64,000 bases of DNA from the NCBI RefSeq assembly GCF_013179805.1, contig NZ_SRRZ01000021.1, positions 13,927 to 77,926 on the forward strand, read 5' to 3'. Positions within the stretch are counted from its first letter, which is position 1, and each line of letters opens with the position of its first letter. Both the position numbers and the translations under genes were made by a program. Under the pieces are notes generated by a model. That model searched no databases and had not been told where the DNA came from. It worked only from the letters and a program-made list of their open reading frames with translations. This document shows positions 25,100 through 34,537 of the stretch, piece after piece. Origin of the DNA: Microcoleus asticus IPMA8 (lineage in GTDB: Bacteria > Cyanobacteriota > Cyanobacteriia > Cyanobacteriales > Microcoleaceae).

Positions 25100-28000
25100 A
25101 TGCCCGATCCAAAAATATCGAGCTCATCGCCAAATGCCAGAGGTTCTGTCACGGTTGAGTTAGTTGAGTTTTTATCTTACCTTCGCAGTCTAGATATTAA
25201 TATTTTTGTTGAGGGCGAGATCCTGCGCTGCAACGCTCCCGAAGGAATTATTACACCCGAACTTAGGGCAGAAATTTCTCATAAAAAAGCCGAAATTATT
25301 TCATTTTTAAAAGCAGCTAATCGTACTTCTAGTTTTACTCCTACACCGATTGTTCCTATGGGGCGGGACGGAAATCTACCGCTTTCCTTTGCACAGCAGC
25401 GCTTGTGGTTTCTCGACCAATTAGTACCGAACAATCCCTTCTATAATGTTCCCGCAGCATTGCGTTTGACAGGTGCGCTCAATTTTTCGGCGCTGCAACA
25501 AACCTTCAATGAAATTGTGCGCCGCCACGAAGCTTTACGCACGACTTTAGCAGTAGTTTCGGGGCAACCTGTTCAGAGAATAGCTGCTGCTTTCCACCTT
25601 CCGATTAATGTAGTGGACTTGCGAAACTTGCCAAAGGAATCTCGACAAACTGAAGCAAACAGGCTCACCGCCCAGGAAGCTCAACGCTCTTTCAATTTGT
25701 CCAATGACTTGTTGCTGCGAGTCACATTATTGCAGTTAGATGATGCCGAATATTTACTCATGCTGAATATGCACCACATTGTCTCCGATGGTTGGTCTAT
25801 CGGAGTGCTTATTCAGGAATTAGGCGCGCTTTACACGGCATTTGCTAGGGAAAAACCTTCGCCTTTACCGGATTTGTCGGTCCAGTATGCTGATTTTGCC
25901 AAATGGCAGCGCGAATGGCTGCAAGGGGAAGTTTTAGAAACGCAGCTTGCTTACTGGCGGCAGCAGTTAAACGGCATTTCTATGCTAAATTTGCCTGCGG
26001 ATCGACCCCGGCCAGCAATTCAAAGTTACCGAGGCAAAAGGCAATTTTTGCAACTGCCAAAACAACTGAGCGAGGCTTTAGAAACGTTGAGCCAGCGCGA
26101 AGGAGTGACGCTGTTTATGACTATGCTGGCAGCTTTTAAAACGTTGCTTTACCATTACGCGCAGCAAGAAGATATTGTAGTAGGTTCGCCGATCGCCAAT
26201 CGCAACCGCAGTGAAATTGAAGCATTAATCGGGTTTTTTGTCAACAGTTTGGTGTTGCGTACCGATTTGTCGGGAAATCCAACTTTTCGGGAACTTTTAA
26301 ACCGAGTCAAAGATGTAGCATTAGGAGCTTACGCTCACCAAGATTTGCCGTTTGAGAAGTTAGTAGAAGAACTGCACCCCGATCGCGCGTTGAACCAAAA
26401 TCCCTTATTTCAGGTGGCGTTTGCGCTGCAAAACGCGCCGGGGAATCGGTTAGAATTGCCAGAATTAACACTCAGCCCGCAGCAGTTAGATGTGGGTACA
26501 GCGCGGTTTGATTTGGAGTTTCATTTGTGGGAGCGATCGCCCAACAGCTCGGGAAGCAACCAATCGCCCAGCAATAAGCTGTGGGTTGATAGCTCTCTGG
26601 GCATCAGCGGCATGGTTATTTACAGCGCCGATTTATTTGATGAAGCTACGATTAGCCGCCTGATCGGGCATTTTCAAGCCTTGTTAGAAAGCATTGTGAC
26701 AAATCCCGACCAGCGAATTGCCAACTTGCAATATTTGAGCGCCAAAGAGCGCTATCATTTGTTAGTTGAATGCAACAATACTCAAGCAGATTATCCGCAA
26801 GATTTGTGCATCCATCAGCTATTTGAAATGCAGGCCGATCGGACACCGGATGCGGTGGCGCTGGTATTTGGAGAGGAGCGAGTCACCTATCAAGAGCTAA
26901 ATCTCCGCAGCAACCAACTAGCACGTTATTTGCAAAAAATTGGGGTTGGGCCGGAAGTTTTAGTCGGGCTTTGCTGCGGGCGATCGCTCGATCTGATCGT
27001 GGGGATGTTGGGTATCCTGAAAGCGGGAGGAGCTTACCTAATTTTAGATCCGAGCTATCCTGCTGAGCGATCGAGCTTTATGGTAAAAGATGCTCAATTA
27101 TCTGTTGTGTTAACTCAGCAGCAATGGGTAGAGAAGTTGCGTGAAGCGAAGCTATCCCGCAGGGAATCGCCCAATTTACAGATAGTTTGTTTAGACACAG
27201 ACTGGGAGATGATTTCTCAAGAAATCGCCGACAATCCCACCAGCGCAGCCACAGCCGAAAATCTGGTTTACGCGATTTACACCTCCGGGTCCACGGGAAA
27301 GCCGAAAGGAGTGGAAATTGAGCACGGGAGCTTGTTAAATCTCGTTTTTTGGCATCAAAGAGAGTTTGGGGTGTCAGCGGGCGATCGAACAACGCAAATT
27401 GCAGCGATCGGCTTTGATGCTTGCGGGTGGGAAATTTGGCCTTATCTCGCCGCGGGCTCTAGCATCTACTTTCCAGAAGATGACATGAGGCGAGATCCTG
27501 AAAAACTGCAAAACTGGTTAGTATCAAACGCGATCGCAATTAGCTTTTTGCCAACACCTTTAGCCGAGAAAGTTCTGCTATTAGATTGGCCTCAAACAAC
27601 AGCGCTGCGAATCTTGCTCACAGGCGGCGAAAAACTGCAACAACATCCTTTAAAATCCCATCCATTTAAGCTAGTAAATAATTACGGCCCAACCGAGAAC
27701 ACCGTCGTCACAACTTCCGGTTATATTCCTGTAACAGAGCAAACAGATATCGCCCCGACTATTGGTCGCCCCATTGCTAACACTCAAATCTACATATTAG
27801 ACAAATATTTGCAGCCAGTGGCGATCGGCGTTGTTGGCGAATTGTACATCGGCGGAAACGGACTCGCTCGCGGCTACCTCAACCGCCCAGATTTAACCGC
27901 AGAACGATTTATTTTCAATCCTTTTAAACCAAATTCAGGCATCATTCTCAATGACTTGTTTAGGAACAGGCAAGATGCCTGTTCCACAAAAAAAATCATC

Positions 28001-30061
28001 TCTTGTGGAACAGGCATCTTGCCTGTTCTCGATAATGGTGCAACATCTCAGTTTAAACCAAATTCAGGAGAGCGAATTTACAAAACCGGCGACTTAGTGC
28101 GCTACAGAGGCGATCGCAACCTTGAATTTTTAGGACGCATTGACGAACAAGTAAAAATTCGCGGTTTCCGCATCGAATTAGGAGAAATCGAGACACTATT
28201 AACTCAACATCCGGCCGTGCAGCAAACTGTAGCAATAGCTTCGGAAGATGGACAAGGAGATAAACGTTTAGTAGCTTATATTGCCCTGAATGCAGAATAT
28301 AGCGTTGCCCGCGAAAAAAACCAAATAATGCAATTGCAGAACGAACAGGTTTTGCAGTGGCAAATGCTCTACAATGAAACTTACAATCAACCTGCTGTTG
28401 ACTCAGATCCAACATTTAATATTGTCGGCTGGAATAGCAGTTATACTAATCGGCCAATCCCAGCAGAACAGATGCGCGACTGGGCGAACAATCAAGCCGC
28501 CCAAATTTTAGCTTTGCAGCCGAGCCGAGTGTTAGAAATTGGCTGCGGCACAGGTTTGTTGCTGTTCCAAATTGCCTCTCGCTGCACTCAATATTGCGGA
28601 ACAGACTTTTCACCTATTTCGCTCAACTATATTCAGCAGCACTTGGCACACCAAGAGTTAGCTAATGTAACGCTGCTTCAGAAAATGGCGACAGACTTTG
28701 AAGGAGTAGAGACAGCAGCTTTTGACGCAGTAATTCTCAATTCTGTCGTGCAATATTTCCCGACTATCGACTATCTCGTGCAGGTGCTAGAAGGTGCGGT
28801 GAAAGCAACTGCTCCCGGCGGCTTTATATTCATCGGAGATGTCCGCAGCTTGCCGTTGCTGGCAGCTTTCCACGCTTCGGTACAACTGTATCAAGCCGAA
28901 CCTTCTCTCGCGGGCGAACAGTTGCAGCAGCGAGTACAAATGCAAATTTTTCAAGAAACAGAGTTAGTTATTGAACCAGAGTTTTTTAGCGCATTAAAGC
29001 ACCGCTTTCCGCAGATTGACGGCGTAGAGATTCAATTAATTCGCGGTAGTTATCGCAATGAGTTAACTGATTTTCGGTACAATGCTATTCTGCATATTGC
29101 GTCGGAAACAGCACGCCAAAAATCATTGCCAAAAGGGGAGGAACGCGCCGAAAAACGGCTGGATTGGTCGGCTGAAAATCCGAATCTGACTGTTACCAAG
29201 GTGCAACAAATATTATTGCAAAATCAACTCGATGTTTTAAGAATTGCTAATGTGCCTAATGCGCGGGTAACGGCAGCAGTTAAGGCGGCAGAGTTGCTGT
29301 CTGTTGTCGATAAATTTCCCACAGCAGGTCAGTTGCAGAAAGCCGTGGAAAAAGTCGAGGATTTAGGAGTCGATCCCGAAGCGTGGTATGCTTTGGAAGT
29401 TCCGTATAATGTTAATATTAGTTGGTCGAATTCCGACAGTCAAGGGCGCTACGATGTAGTGTTTGCACGGGGCGAAACCAGAGATTTTGTGCAAGAAACC
29501 AGAAGCGATAACTTGCGTCCTTGGCGCTCTTATGCTAACAATCCCTTACAAGGTAAAGTAGCACGGAAATTAGTGCCGCAGTTGCAGGCTTATCTAGCAG
29601 AAAAACTGCCGGAATATATGATTCCGTCGGCTTTTGTGGTGCTGGAGTCGCTACCTGTGACGGCTAACGGAAAGGTCGATCGCCTCGCTTTGCCTGCACC
29701 GCAACCGATTAAGTTAGAATGGGCTGGCGGTTATGTTGCGCCTCATACTTCTATTGAGGAAGTTTTAGTTAAAATTTGGGCTGAGGTTTTGGGGATAAAG
29801 CGAGTGGGTATCCGCGACAATTTCTTTGAATTGGGAGGCCATTCGCTGCTGGCGACTCAGCTTGTTTCGAGAGTGCGAGATGCTTTCGCGGTAGAGTTGC
29901 CTTTGCGCCGCGTTTTTGAAGCACCGACAATTGCAGAATTATCTAAGATTGTGGAGAGTTTAAAAGATAAGAATGCTAAAAGTGAAGCTCCGGCTTTAGT
30001 GCCGATTTCGCGCGATAGTCGGCGGCGGAAGCTATCATCTTTAAATAGACCTATTGCATAA
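25100..30061 (+). CDS. NRPS with docking domain and N-methyltransferase (TubC_N-C-A-MT-PCP)
   Basis: 1653 residues. Residues about 18-75 form a TubC-type beta-hairpin docking domain (Val-Glu-Leu-Val-Glu-Phe-Leu ... Ala-Glu-Ile-Ser-His-Lys-Lys-Ala-Glu-Ile). Condensation about 88-525 with intact HHIVSDG (225-231). Adenylation from about 540; pocket by eye D773, A, W, F, L, G, N, V, the classical leucine code. Between core motifs A8 and A10 is a methyltransferase (about 1090-1320; SAM motif VLEIGCGTG at 1144), so N-methyl-Leu is predicted. Carrier Ser 1582. Two foreign pieces are in frame: Leu-Arg-Glu-Ala-Lys-Leu-Ser-Arg-Arg-Glu-Ser (about 680-690) and a 43-residue palindromic insert (about 942-984). 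Whether the enzyme still works is open. Confidence 0.93.
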   Translation: MPDPKISSSSPNARGSVTVELVEFLSYLRSLDINIFVEGEILRCNAPEGIITPELRAEISHKKAEIISFLKAANRTSSFTPTPIVPMGRDGNLPLSFAQQRLWFLDQLVPNNPFYNVPAALRLTGALNFSALQQTFNEIVRRHEALRTTLAVVSGQPVQRIAAAFHLPINVVDLRNLPKESRQTEANRLTAQEAQRSFNLSNDLLLRVTLLQLDDAEYLLMLNMHHIVSDGWSIGVLIQELGALYTAFAREKPSPLPDLSVQYADFAKWQREWLQGEVLETQLAYWRQQLNGISMLNLPADRPRPAIQSYRGKRQFLQLPKQLSEALETLSQREGVTLFMTMLAAFKTLLYHYAQQEDIVVGSPIANRNRSEIEALIGFFVNSLVLRTDLSGNPTFRELLNRVKDVALGAYAHQDLPFEKLVEELHPDRALNQNPLFQVAFALQNAPGNRLELPELTLSPQQLDVGTARFDLEFHLWERSPNSSGSNQSPSNKLWVDSSLGISGMVIYSADLFDEATISRLIGHFQALLESIVTNPDQRIANLQYLSAKERYHLLVECNNTQADYPQDLCIHQLFEMQADRTPDAVALVFGEERVTYQELNLRSNQLARYLQKIGVGPEVLVGLCCGRSLDLIVGMLGILKAGGAYLILDPSYPAERSSFMVKDAQLSVVLTQQQWVEKLREAKLSRRESPNLQIVCLDTDWEMISQEIADNPTSAATAENLVYAIYTSGSTGKPKGVEIEHGSLLNLVFWHQREFGVSAGDRTTQIAAIGFDACGWEIWPYLAAGSSIYFPEDDMRRDPEKLQNWLVSNAIAISFLPTPLAEKVLLLDWPQTTALRILLTGGEKLQQHPLKSHPFKLVNNYGPTENTVVTTSGYIPVTEQTDIAPTIGRPIANTQIYILDKYLQPVAIGVVGELYIGGNGLARGYLNRPDLTAERFIFNPFKPNSGIILNDLFRNRQDACSTKKIISCGTGILPVLDNGATSQFKPNSGERIYKTGDLVRYRGDRNLEFLGRIDEQVKIRGFRIELGEIETLLTQHPAVQQTVAIASEDGQGDKRLVAYIALNAEYSVAREKNQIMQLQNEQVLQWQMLYNETYNQPAVDSDPTFNIVGWNSSYTNRPIPAEQMRDWANNQAAQILALQPSRVLEIGCGTGLLLFQIASRCTQYCGTDFSPISLNYIQQHLAHQELANVTLLQKMATDFEGVETAAFDAVILNSVVQYFPTIDYLVQVLEGAVKATAPGGFIFIGDVRSLPLLAAFHASVQLYQAEPSLAGEQLQQRVQMQIFQETELVIEPEFFSALKHRFPQIDGVEIQLIRGSYRNELTDFRYNAILHIASETARQKSLPKGEERAEKRLDWSAENPNLTVTKVQQILLQNQLDVLRIANVPNARVTAAVKAAELLSVVDKFPTAGQLQKAVEKVEDLGVDPEAWYALEVPYNVNISWSNSDSQGRYDVVFARGETRDFVQETRSDNLRPWRSYANNPLQGKVARKLVPQLQAYLAEKLPEYMIPSAFVVLESLPVTANGKVDRLALPAPQPIKLEWAGGYVAPHTSIEEVLVKIWAEVLGIKRVGIRDNFFELGGHSLLATQLVSRVRDAFAVELPLRRVFEAPTIAELSKIVESLKDKNAKSEAPALVPISRDSRRRKLSSLNRPIA
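27139..27170 (+). repeat. Dispersed repeat copy inside NRPS 2
   Basis: GCGTGAAGCGAAGCTATCCC followed by gcagggaatcgc. Encodes Arg-Glu-Ala-Lys-Leu-Ser-Arg-Arg-Glu-Ser in the adenylation domain, where homologous domains run directly from Glu-Lys-Leu to Pro-Asn-Leu. Other copies: 18380, 30719, 60252. Confidence 0.85.
27923..28068 (+). repeat. Palindromic insertion with direct repeats inside NRPS 2
   Basis: A perfect 26-base inverted repeat (27964-27989 and 28003-28028) with a 13-base loop. Each arm holds a smaller palindrome (aacaggcaagatgcctgtt). The 17-base direct repeat tttaaaccaaattcagg flanks it at 27923-27939 and 28052-28068, offset by 129 bases (43 codons). A single arm also occurs at 60217-60244. 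Confidence 0.9.
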
Positions 30062-30212
30062 TTTTTTGATTGATAGAGCGACCGCAGATACAAGGCAGAT
30101 TGACGCCGATTAACGCAGATAATTTCAAGAGAGTTTGTGAATAAGTGCAAGAGATATAATCTAGAAAGTCAATAAAAATGATGGCTGTTTAACAGGTGCA
30201 ATTTCGATAAAT

Positions 30213-33200
30213 ATGCAGCAAGAAACAGAAGTTTTCGTCTTCCCTACATCCTTTGCTCAGCAGCGGCTTTGGTTCCTCAATCAATTAGCACCGGGCAATC
30301 CTTTCTACAATGTCTCAACAGCGCTCCGCTTAACAGGTTCGCTCAACTTAAGATCCTTAGAGCAAACCTTCAACGAAATTGTGCAGCGGCACGAAACTTT
30401 ACGCACCACTTTTACGCTTTTGGAAGGGGAACTCGTACAAATTATTGCTCCCATTCTAACCGTATCCCTCCCTACAATTGACTTACAAAATCTCTCGCCA
30501 ACTCAGCAGGAAAGCGCAGCGCTGCAACTCGCAACCGATGCAGCGCAATGCCCTTTCGATTTAGCCGCCGGGCCGTTATTTAAAGTAACGCTGTTACAAC
30601 TCAGTGAAACAGAACATATATTGTTGCTGAATTTACATCATATTGTGGCTGATGGTTGGTCGATTGGAGTGCTAATTCGAGAGCTGGGAACGCTCTACAC
30701 AGCATTTGTAAAAAATGAGCGTGAAGCGAAGCTATCCCGAAGGGAATCGCACTTACCAGCACTGCCCGTGCAGTACGCCGACTTTGCAGAATGGCAGCAC
30801 CAATGGTTGCAGGGCGAAGTATTAGAAACCCAGTTAGCTTATTGGCGGCAGCAGTTAAACGGAATTACCACACTCAATCTACCAACAGACAGGCAAAGGC
30901 CAGCGGTTCCATCCTACCGCGGCGCTAAACAATTTATAACACTATCACCGGCTTTGAGCGAGGCGCTAAAGTCATTGAGCCAGGAAGAAAGCGCGACTTT
31001 ATTTATTACTCTACTAGCCGCTTTTCAAACTTTGCTGTACCGCTATACAGGACAAGTAGATATTGCAGTAGGAACGCCGATCGCCAATCGCAACCTGAGC
31101 GAAGTAGAAGCATTAATCGGTTTTTTTGTCAACAGTTTAGTGCTGCGTGCAGATTTATCAGGAAACCCAACTTTTCGGGAACTATTGCATCGGGTAAAAA
31201 ACGTCGCAATGGCAGCCTACGCCCACCAAGATTTGCCCTTCGAGAAGTTGGTTGAGGAAATGCACCCCGATCGCGAGTTGAGCCGCAACCCCCTATTTCA
31301 AGTTAGTTTCAGCCTGCAAAACACTCCTGTAGCAGCGCTAGAATTGCCGGGAATTGCTGGAGAGGCGATCGACTTTGACGCGGGAACCGCCAAGCTAGAT
31401 TTAGAGTGCCACTTGTGGGAAAATGCAGGAAGTATTCAAGGGCAATTTGTCTACAGCACAGATTTATTTGATAGCGGCACAATTGCGCGCATGGCGGGAC
31501 ATTTCCAAACCCTGCTCGAAGCCATTGTTGCCAATCCCAAACACCACCTCAGCGACTTGGCTTTGCTGACAGCGCCAGAATACCAGCAATTATTAATCGA
31601 TTGGAATGACACTCAGAGAGATTATCCGCAAAACCAGTGTTTCCATCAGCTATTTGAAGAGCAAGTCGCGCGATCCTCTTCGAGGGCTCCGCTAACGCCC
31701 GATGCTGTCGCCGCCGTCTTTGAAAACCAGCAGTTAACCTACCGCCAACTCAACAGCCGAGCCAACCAACTTGCACGTTACTTGCAGCAATTGGGAGCAG
31801 CACCAGAAGTTTTAGTGGGCCTTTGTGTAGAACGTTCCTTAGATGCGATCGTCGGATTGCTAGGCATTATCAAAGCAGGCGCAGCCTACCTGCCTTTAGA
31901 TCCAACTTATCCTCAAGAGCGCCTTAACTTCATGTTAGAAGATGCTCAGGTGTCGATTTTGGTAACTCAGCAGCACTTAGCCCAAAACTTGACGCAGCCG
32001 GAAAATTACGGAGTTTTTTCAGTAGTGTGTTTGGACTCCCACAGAGAAATTATCGCCCGACAAAGCCCAGAAAACCCAACTACAAATATCCTACCAGAAA
32101 ACCTAGCCTACGTCATTTACACATCTGGTTCAACCGGAAAACCCAAAGGCGTTCTAATCGAACATCGGGGACTCTACAACTTAGCCCTTGCTCAAATAGA
32201 AGCTTTTAACTTAAACTCAAATCACCGCATTTTGCAATTCGCCTCCCTGAGTTTTGATGCCTCAATCTTTGAGATTGTCATGGCCTTGGGAGCCGGATCA
32301 ACACTTTACTGTGCCCAGAAAGAATCTTTGTTGCCCGGACAAACATTAATCCAATTTTTGCAAGACAATGCTATTACCCACGCTACCCTCCCACCCTCGC
32401 TGCTAGCTGTCCTTCCAAACGCCGAACTTCCCGCACTGCAAACAATCATCTGTGCTGGCGAATCCTGTTCCCCGGATATTGTTAAACGCTGGGCTTCCAG
32501 GCGCAGATTTTTTAACGCTTACGGCCCTACAGAAGCGACAGTCTGGTCAAGTTTGGCCGAAATTGGCGACCGCAAAAAACCGCCAATCGGCCGCCCAATA
32601 GCTAACACTCAACTCTATATTTTAGATAAAAATTTACAGCCTGTACCCGTTGGAATTCCCGGTGAATTATACATCGGCGGCAGCGGATTGGCGCGAGGCT
32701 ACCTGAACCGCCCCGAATTAACCGCCCAGCGATTTATTGCTAATCCGTTTAGCCAGAAAGCAGGAGAACGAATTTATAAAACTGGTGACTTAGCTCGCTA
32801 TTTTCCCGACGGCAATATTGAGTTTTTAGGCCGCACAGACGAACAGGTAAAAATTCGCGGTTATCGAATAGAATTGGGAGAAATTGAAGCGCTGCTGGTT
32901 CAGCATCCAGCAGTCAAAGAAACAGCGGCGGTTGCTGCGGATGATTTGTCGGGCAACAAACGCCTAGTTGCTTATGTCGTCCCCAATCACAATCAGACGC
33001 TTAATCCCGGGGAAATACGCAATTTCCTCAAACAACAACTGCCCAATTACATGATTCCCAGTGCTTTTGTGGCGATGGATTTTCTGCCCCTAACTCCCAA
33101 TGGCAAAATTGACCGCCTGCGCCTACCTGCACCGGGAACTCTAACTAGCAATTCAATAGATCAAAGCTGCCTTCCACCTCGCACACCAACCGAGTCAACC

Positions 33201-34307
33201 CTCGCCCAAATTTGGGCCACAATCCTCAACGCAGAGTGCGTTGGCATTGGCGACAACTTCTTCGATTTGGGTGGGGATTCCCTGCTAGCAATCCGCCTCA
33301 TCAATGAGATTAACCAGCAATTTGAGCGCGAGTTGCCGCTGTCTGCTCTTTTTTTAAATCCAACAATTGAAGGTTTAGCTGATTCGCTATATTCAGGAAC
33401 AAATTCTCTGGAATGGTCGCCTTTAGTTGCAATTAAGCCTCGCGGTAAAAATCCCCCGTTCTTCTGCGTCCATCCCATCTTTGGCGTCGTATTTCCTTAT
33501 TGCGAGTTAGCCTTTGGGCTAGGAGAAAATCAACCGTTTTACGGGCTACAACCAAAGGGTATTGACGGCGAAAGTTCTCCGTTAACTAGCATTGAAGACA
33601 TGGCGGCTGACTACATCGCAGCCTTGCGTACCGTTCAACCAAAAGGGCCTTATTTTTTAGGAGGTTGGTCTTTTGGAGGTTTGGTTGCTTTTGAGATGGC
33701 TCAACAGTTGCTCGCAGCCGGGGATGAAGTGGCTTTGCTTGCTGTGCTGGATACTTTAGCGCCGGTTTCTGCTAACAAACCTTCTTTTTGGGACGGTTGC
33801 AAGTTTATTCTGACTACTGTTTCGCGCTCTATCTGGCCTTTTGTAGTAGATTATTTTCGCTTGGTGGCTGCTGCAGAAAATGTTCAAAGTGGCGGTATTG
33901 CTGCCAAATTTCCGAAATTAAATAAGATGCTTAATTTGGCTGCTAATTTTTTGCATCGCTGGAATTGGAAACAGGCCGTTATGGTTAGCATCCTATCTCG
34001 GGAGTCAAAAGAACGGAGCTGGCGCGAGCTGGCAATTCCCTCGATGTTTACTGTATTTCAGGCTAATAGTCAAGCAACTCTCAGCTATGTACCGAAAATT
34101 TATCCGCAGCGAATTACTCTGTTTAGATCGAGGGAACAGCTAAGCATGAGTCATCAAGATCCGACTCTTGGCTGGAGTGAATTAACGACCCAAAAAGTAG
34201 AGGTGATTAGAGTTCCTGGGAATCACCTGACTATGCTGAGAAAGCCCTGCGTCGGGGTGCTGGCTCAACAGCTAAAGCATTGCTTGAAGAAGGAATTAAG
34301 TGATTGA
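30213..34307 (+). CDS. Terminal NRPS module with thioesterase (C-A-PCP-TE)
   Basis: 1364 residues. Condensation with HHIVADG (142-148), adenylation (SGSTGKPKG; pocket by eye D682, A, F, T, I, A, A, V, close to the gramicidin-synthetase Phe code DAWTIAAI, so an aromatic or large hydrophobic residue), carrier Ser 1023 in Gly-Gly-Asp-Ser-Leu, thioesterase with Gly-Trp-Ser-Phe-Gly-Gly (Ser 1153) and C-terminal Pro-Gly-Asn-His. The TE makes this the last module: it releases the peptide by hydrolysis or cyclisation. Two in-frame repeat insertions: Arg-Glu-Ala-Lys-Leu-Ser-Arg-Arg-Glu-Ser near residue 170 and Ser-Ser-Ser-Arg-Ala-Pro-Leu near 488. There is no N-terminal docking domain. It lies 151 bases after the second NRPS. 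Confidence 0.93.
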   Translation: MQQETEVFVFPTSFAQQRLWFLNQLAPGNPFYNVSTALRLTGSLNLRSLEQTFNEIVQRHETLRTTFTLLEGELVQIIAPILTVSLPTIDLQNLSPTQQESAALQLATDAAQCPFDLAAGPLFKVTLLQLSETEHILLLNLHHIVADGWSIGVLIRELGTLYTAFVKNEREAKLSRRESHLPALPVQYADFAEWQHQWLQGEVLETQLAYWRQQLNGITTLNLPTDRQRPAVPSYRGAKQFITLSPALSEALKSLSQEESATLFITLLAAFQTLLYRYTGQVDIAVGTPIANRNLSEVEALIGFFVNSLVLRADLSGNPTFRELLHRVKNVAMAAYAHQDLPFEKLVEEMHPDRELSRNPLFQVSFSLQNTPVAALELPGIAGEAIDFDAGTAKLDLECHLWENAGSIQGQFVYSTDLFDSGTIARMAGHFQTLLEAIVANPKHHLSDLALLTAPEYQQLLIDWNDTQRDYPQNQCFHQLFEEQVARSSSRAPLTPDAVAAVFENQQLTYRQLNSRANQLARYLQQLGAAPEVLVGLCVERSLDAIVGLLGIIKAGAAYLPLDPTYPQERLNFMLEDAQVSILVTQQHLAQNLTQPENYGVFSVVCLDSHREIIARQSPENPTTNILPENLAYVIYTSGSTGKPKGVLIEHRGLYNLALAQIEAFNLNSNHRILQFASLSFDASIFEIVMALGAGSTLYCAQKESLLPGQTLIQFLQDNAITHATLPPSLLAVLPNAELPALQTIICAGESCSPDIVKRWASRRRFFNAYGPTEATVWSSLAEIGDRKKPPIGRPIANTQLYILDKNLQPVPVGIPGELYIGGSGLARGYLNRPELTAQRFIANPFSQKAGERIYKTGDLARYFPDGNIEFLGRTDEQVKIRGYRIELGEIEALLVQHPAVKETAAVAADDLSGNKRLVAYVVPNHNQTLNPGEIRNFLKQQLPNYMIPSAFVAMDFLPLTPNGKIDRLRLPAPGTLTSNSIDQSCLPPRTPTESTLAQIWATILNAECVGIGDNFFDLGGDSLLAIRLINEINQQFERELPLSALFLNPTIEGLADSLYSGTNSLEWSPLVAIKPRGKNPPFFCVHPIFGVVFPYCELAFGLGENQPFYGLQPKGIDGESSPLTSIEDMAADYIAALRTVQPKGPYFLGGWSFGGLVAFEMAQQLLAAGDEVALLAVLDTLAPVSANKPSFWDGCKFILTTVSRSIWPFVVDYFRLVAAAENVQSGGIAAKFPKLNKMLNLAANFLHRWNWKQAVMVSILSRESKERSWRELAIPSMFTVFQANSQATLSYVPKIYPQRITLFRSREQLSMSHQDPTLGWSELTTQKVEVIRVPGNHLTMLRKPCVGVLAQQLKHCLKKELSD
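30719..30750 (+). repeat. Dispersed repeat copy inside NRPS 3
   Basis: One base different from the copy at 27139 and in the same reading frame, giving the same ten residues, here in the condensation domain between the HHxxxDG region and Pro-Val-Gln-Tyr-Ala-Asp-Phe. Confidence 0.85.
31671..31698 (+). repeat. Second dispersed repeat family inside NRPS 3
   Basis: The 28 bases starting cgatcctcttcgagggctcc are the reverse complement of 10215-10242 with three differences. In the NRPS they add seven residues just before the Thr-Pro-Asp-Ala-Val start of the adenylation domain. Confidence 0.75.
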
Positions 34308-34370
34308 GTGGCCCGCGTGTTGGTGCGCTGCAACCGGGTTTGATGTGCGAAAGCGCTATTAGTCCTGAAT

Positions 34371-34490
34371 CCGATCTTCATCTGCGTGAATCAGCGTCAA
34401 TCCGTTGTCATCTGCGGTTAATACATTCTCTTTTTTTCACCGCAGATGAGGGCAGATAAACACAGATTAACGCAGATGAATCCGATCGAA
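34371..34490. repeat. Long imperfect hairpin between convergent genes
   Basis: catctgcgtgaatc... and ...aacgcagatgaatccgatc, with catctgcggtt / accgcagatg nearer the centre, can pair across a T-rich loop (34430-34439). Similar 'accgcagat' sequences occur at 30083 and 59485. Possible terminator for the NRPS operon. Confidence 0.55.
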
Positions 34491-34506
34491 TCCGGTTGCA
34501 CCATCC

Positions 34507-34537
34507 ATCTAAAATCTAAAATCTAAAATCTAAAATT
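34507..34537. repeat. Heptamer tandem repeat (TCTAAAA)n
   Basis: Four to five head-to-tail copies of tctaaaa. The phosphate transporter stop codon (minus strand) lies inside the array. Other arrays: 36926, 38404, 38510, 52657, 54447, 57711, 57827. Confidence 0.9.
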
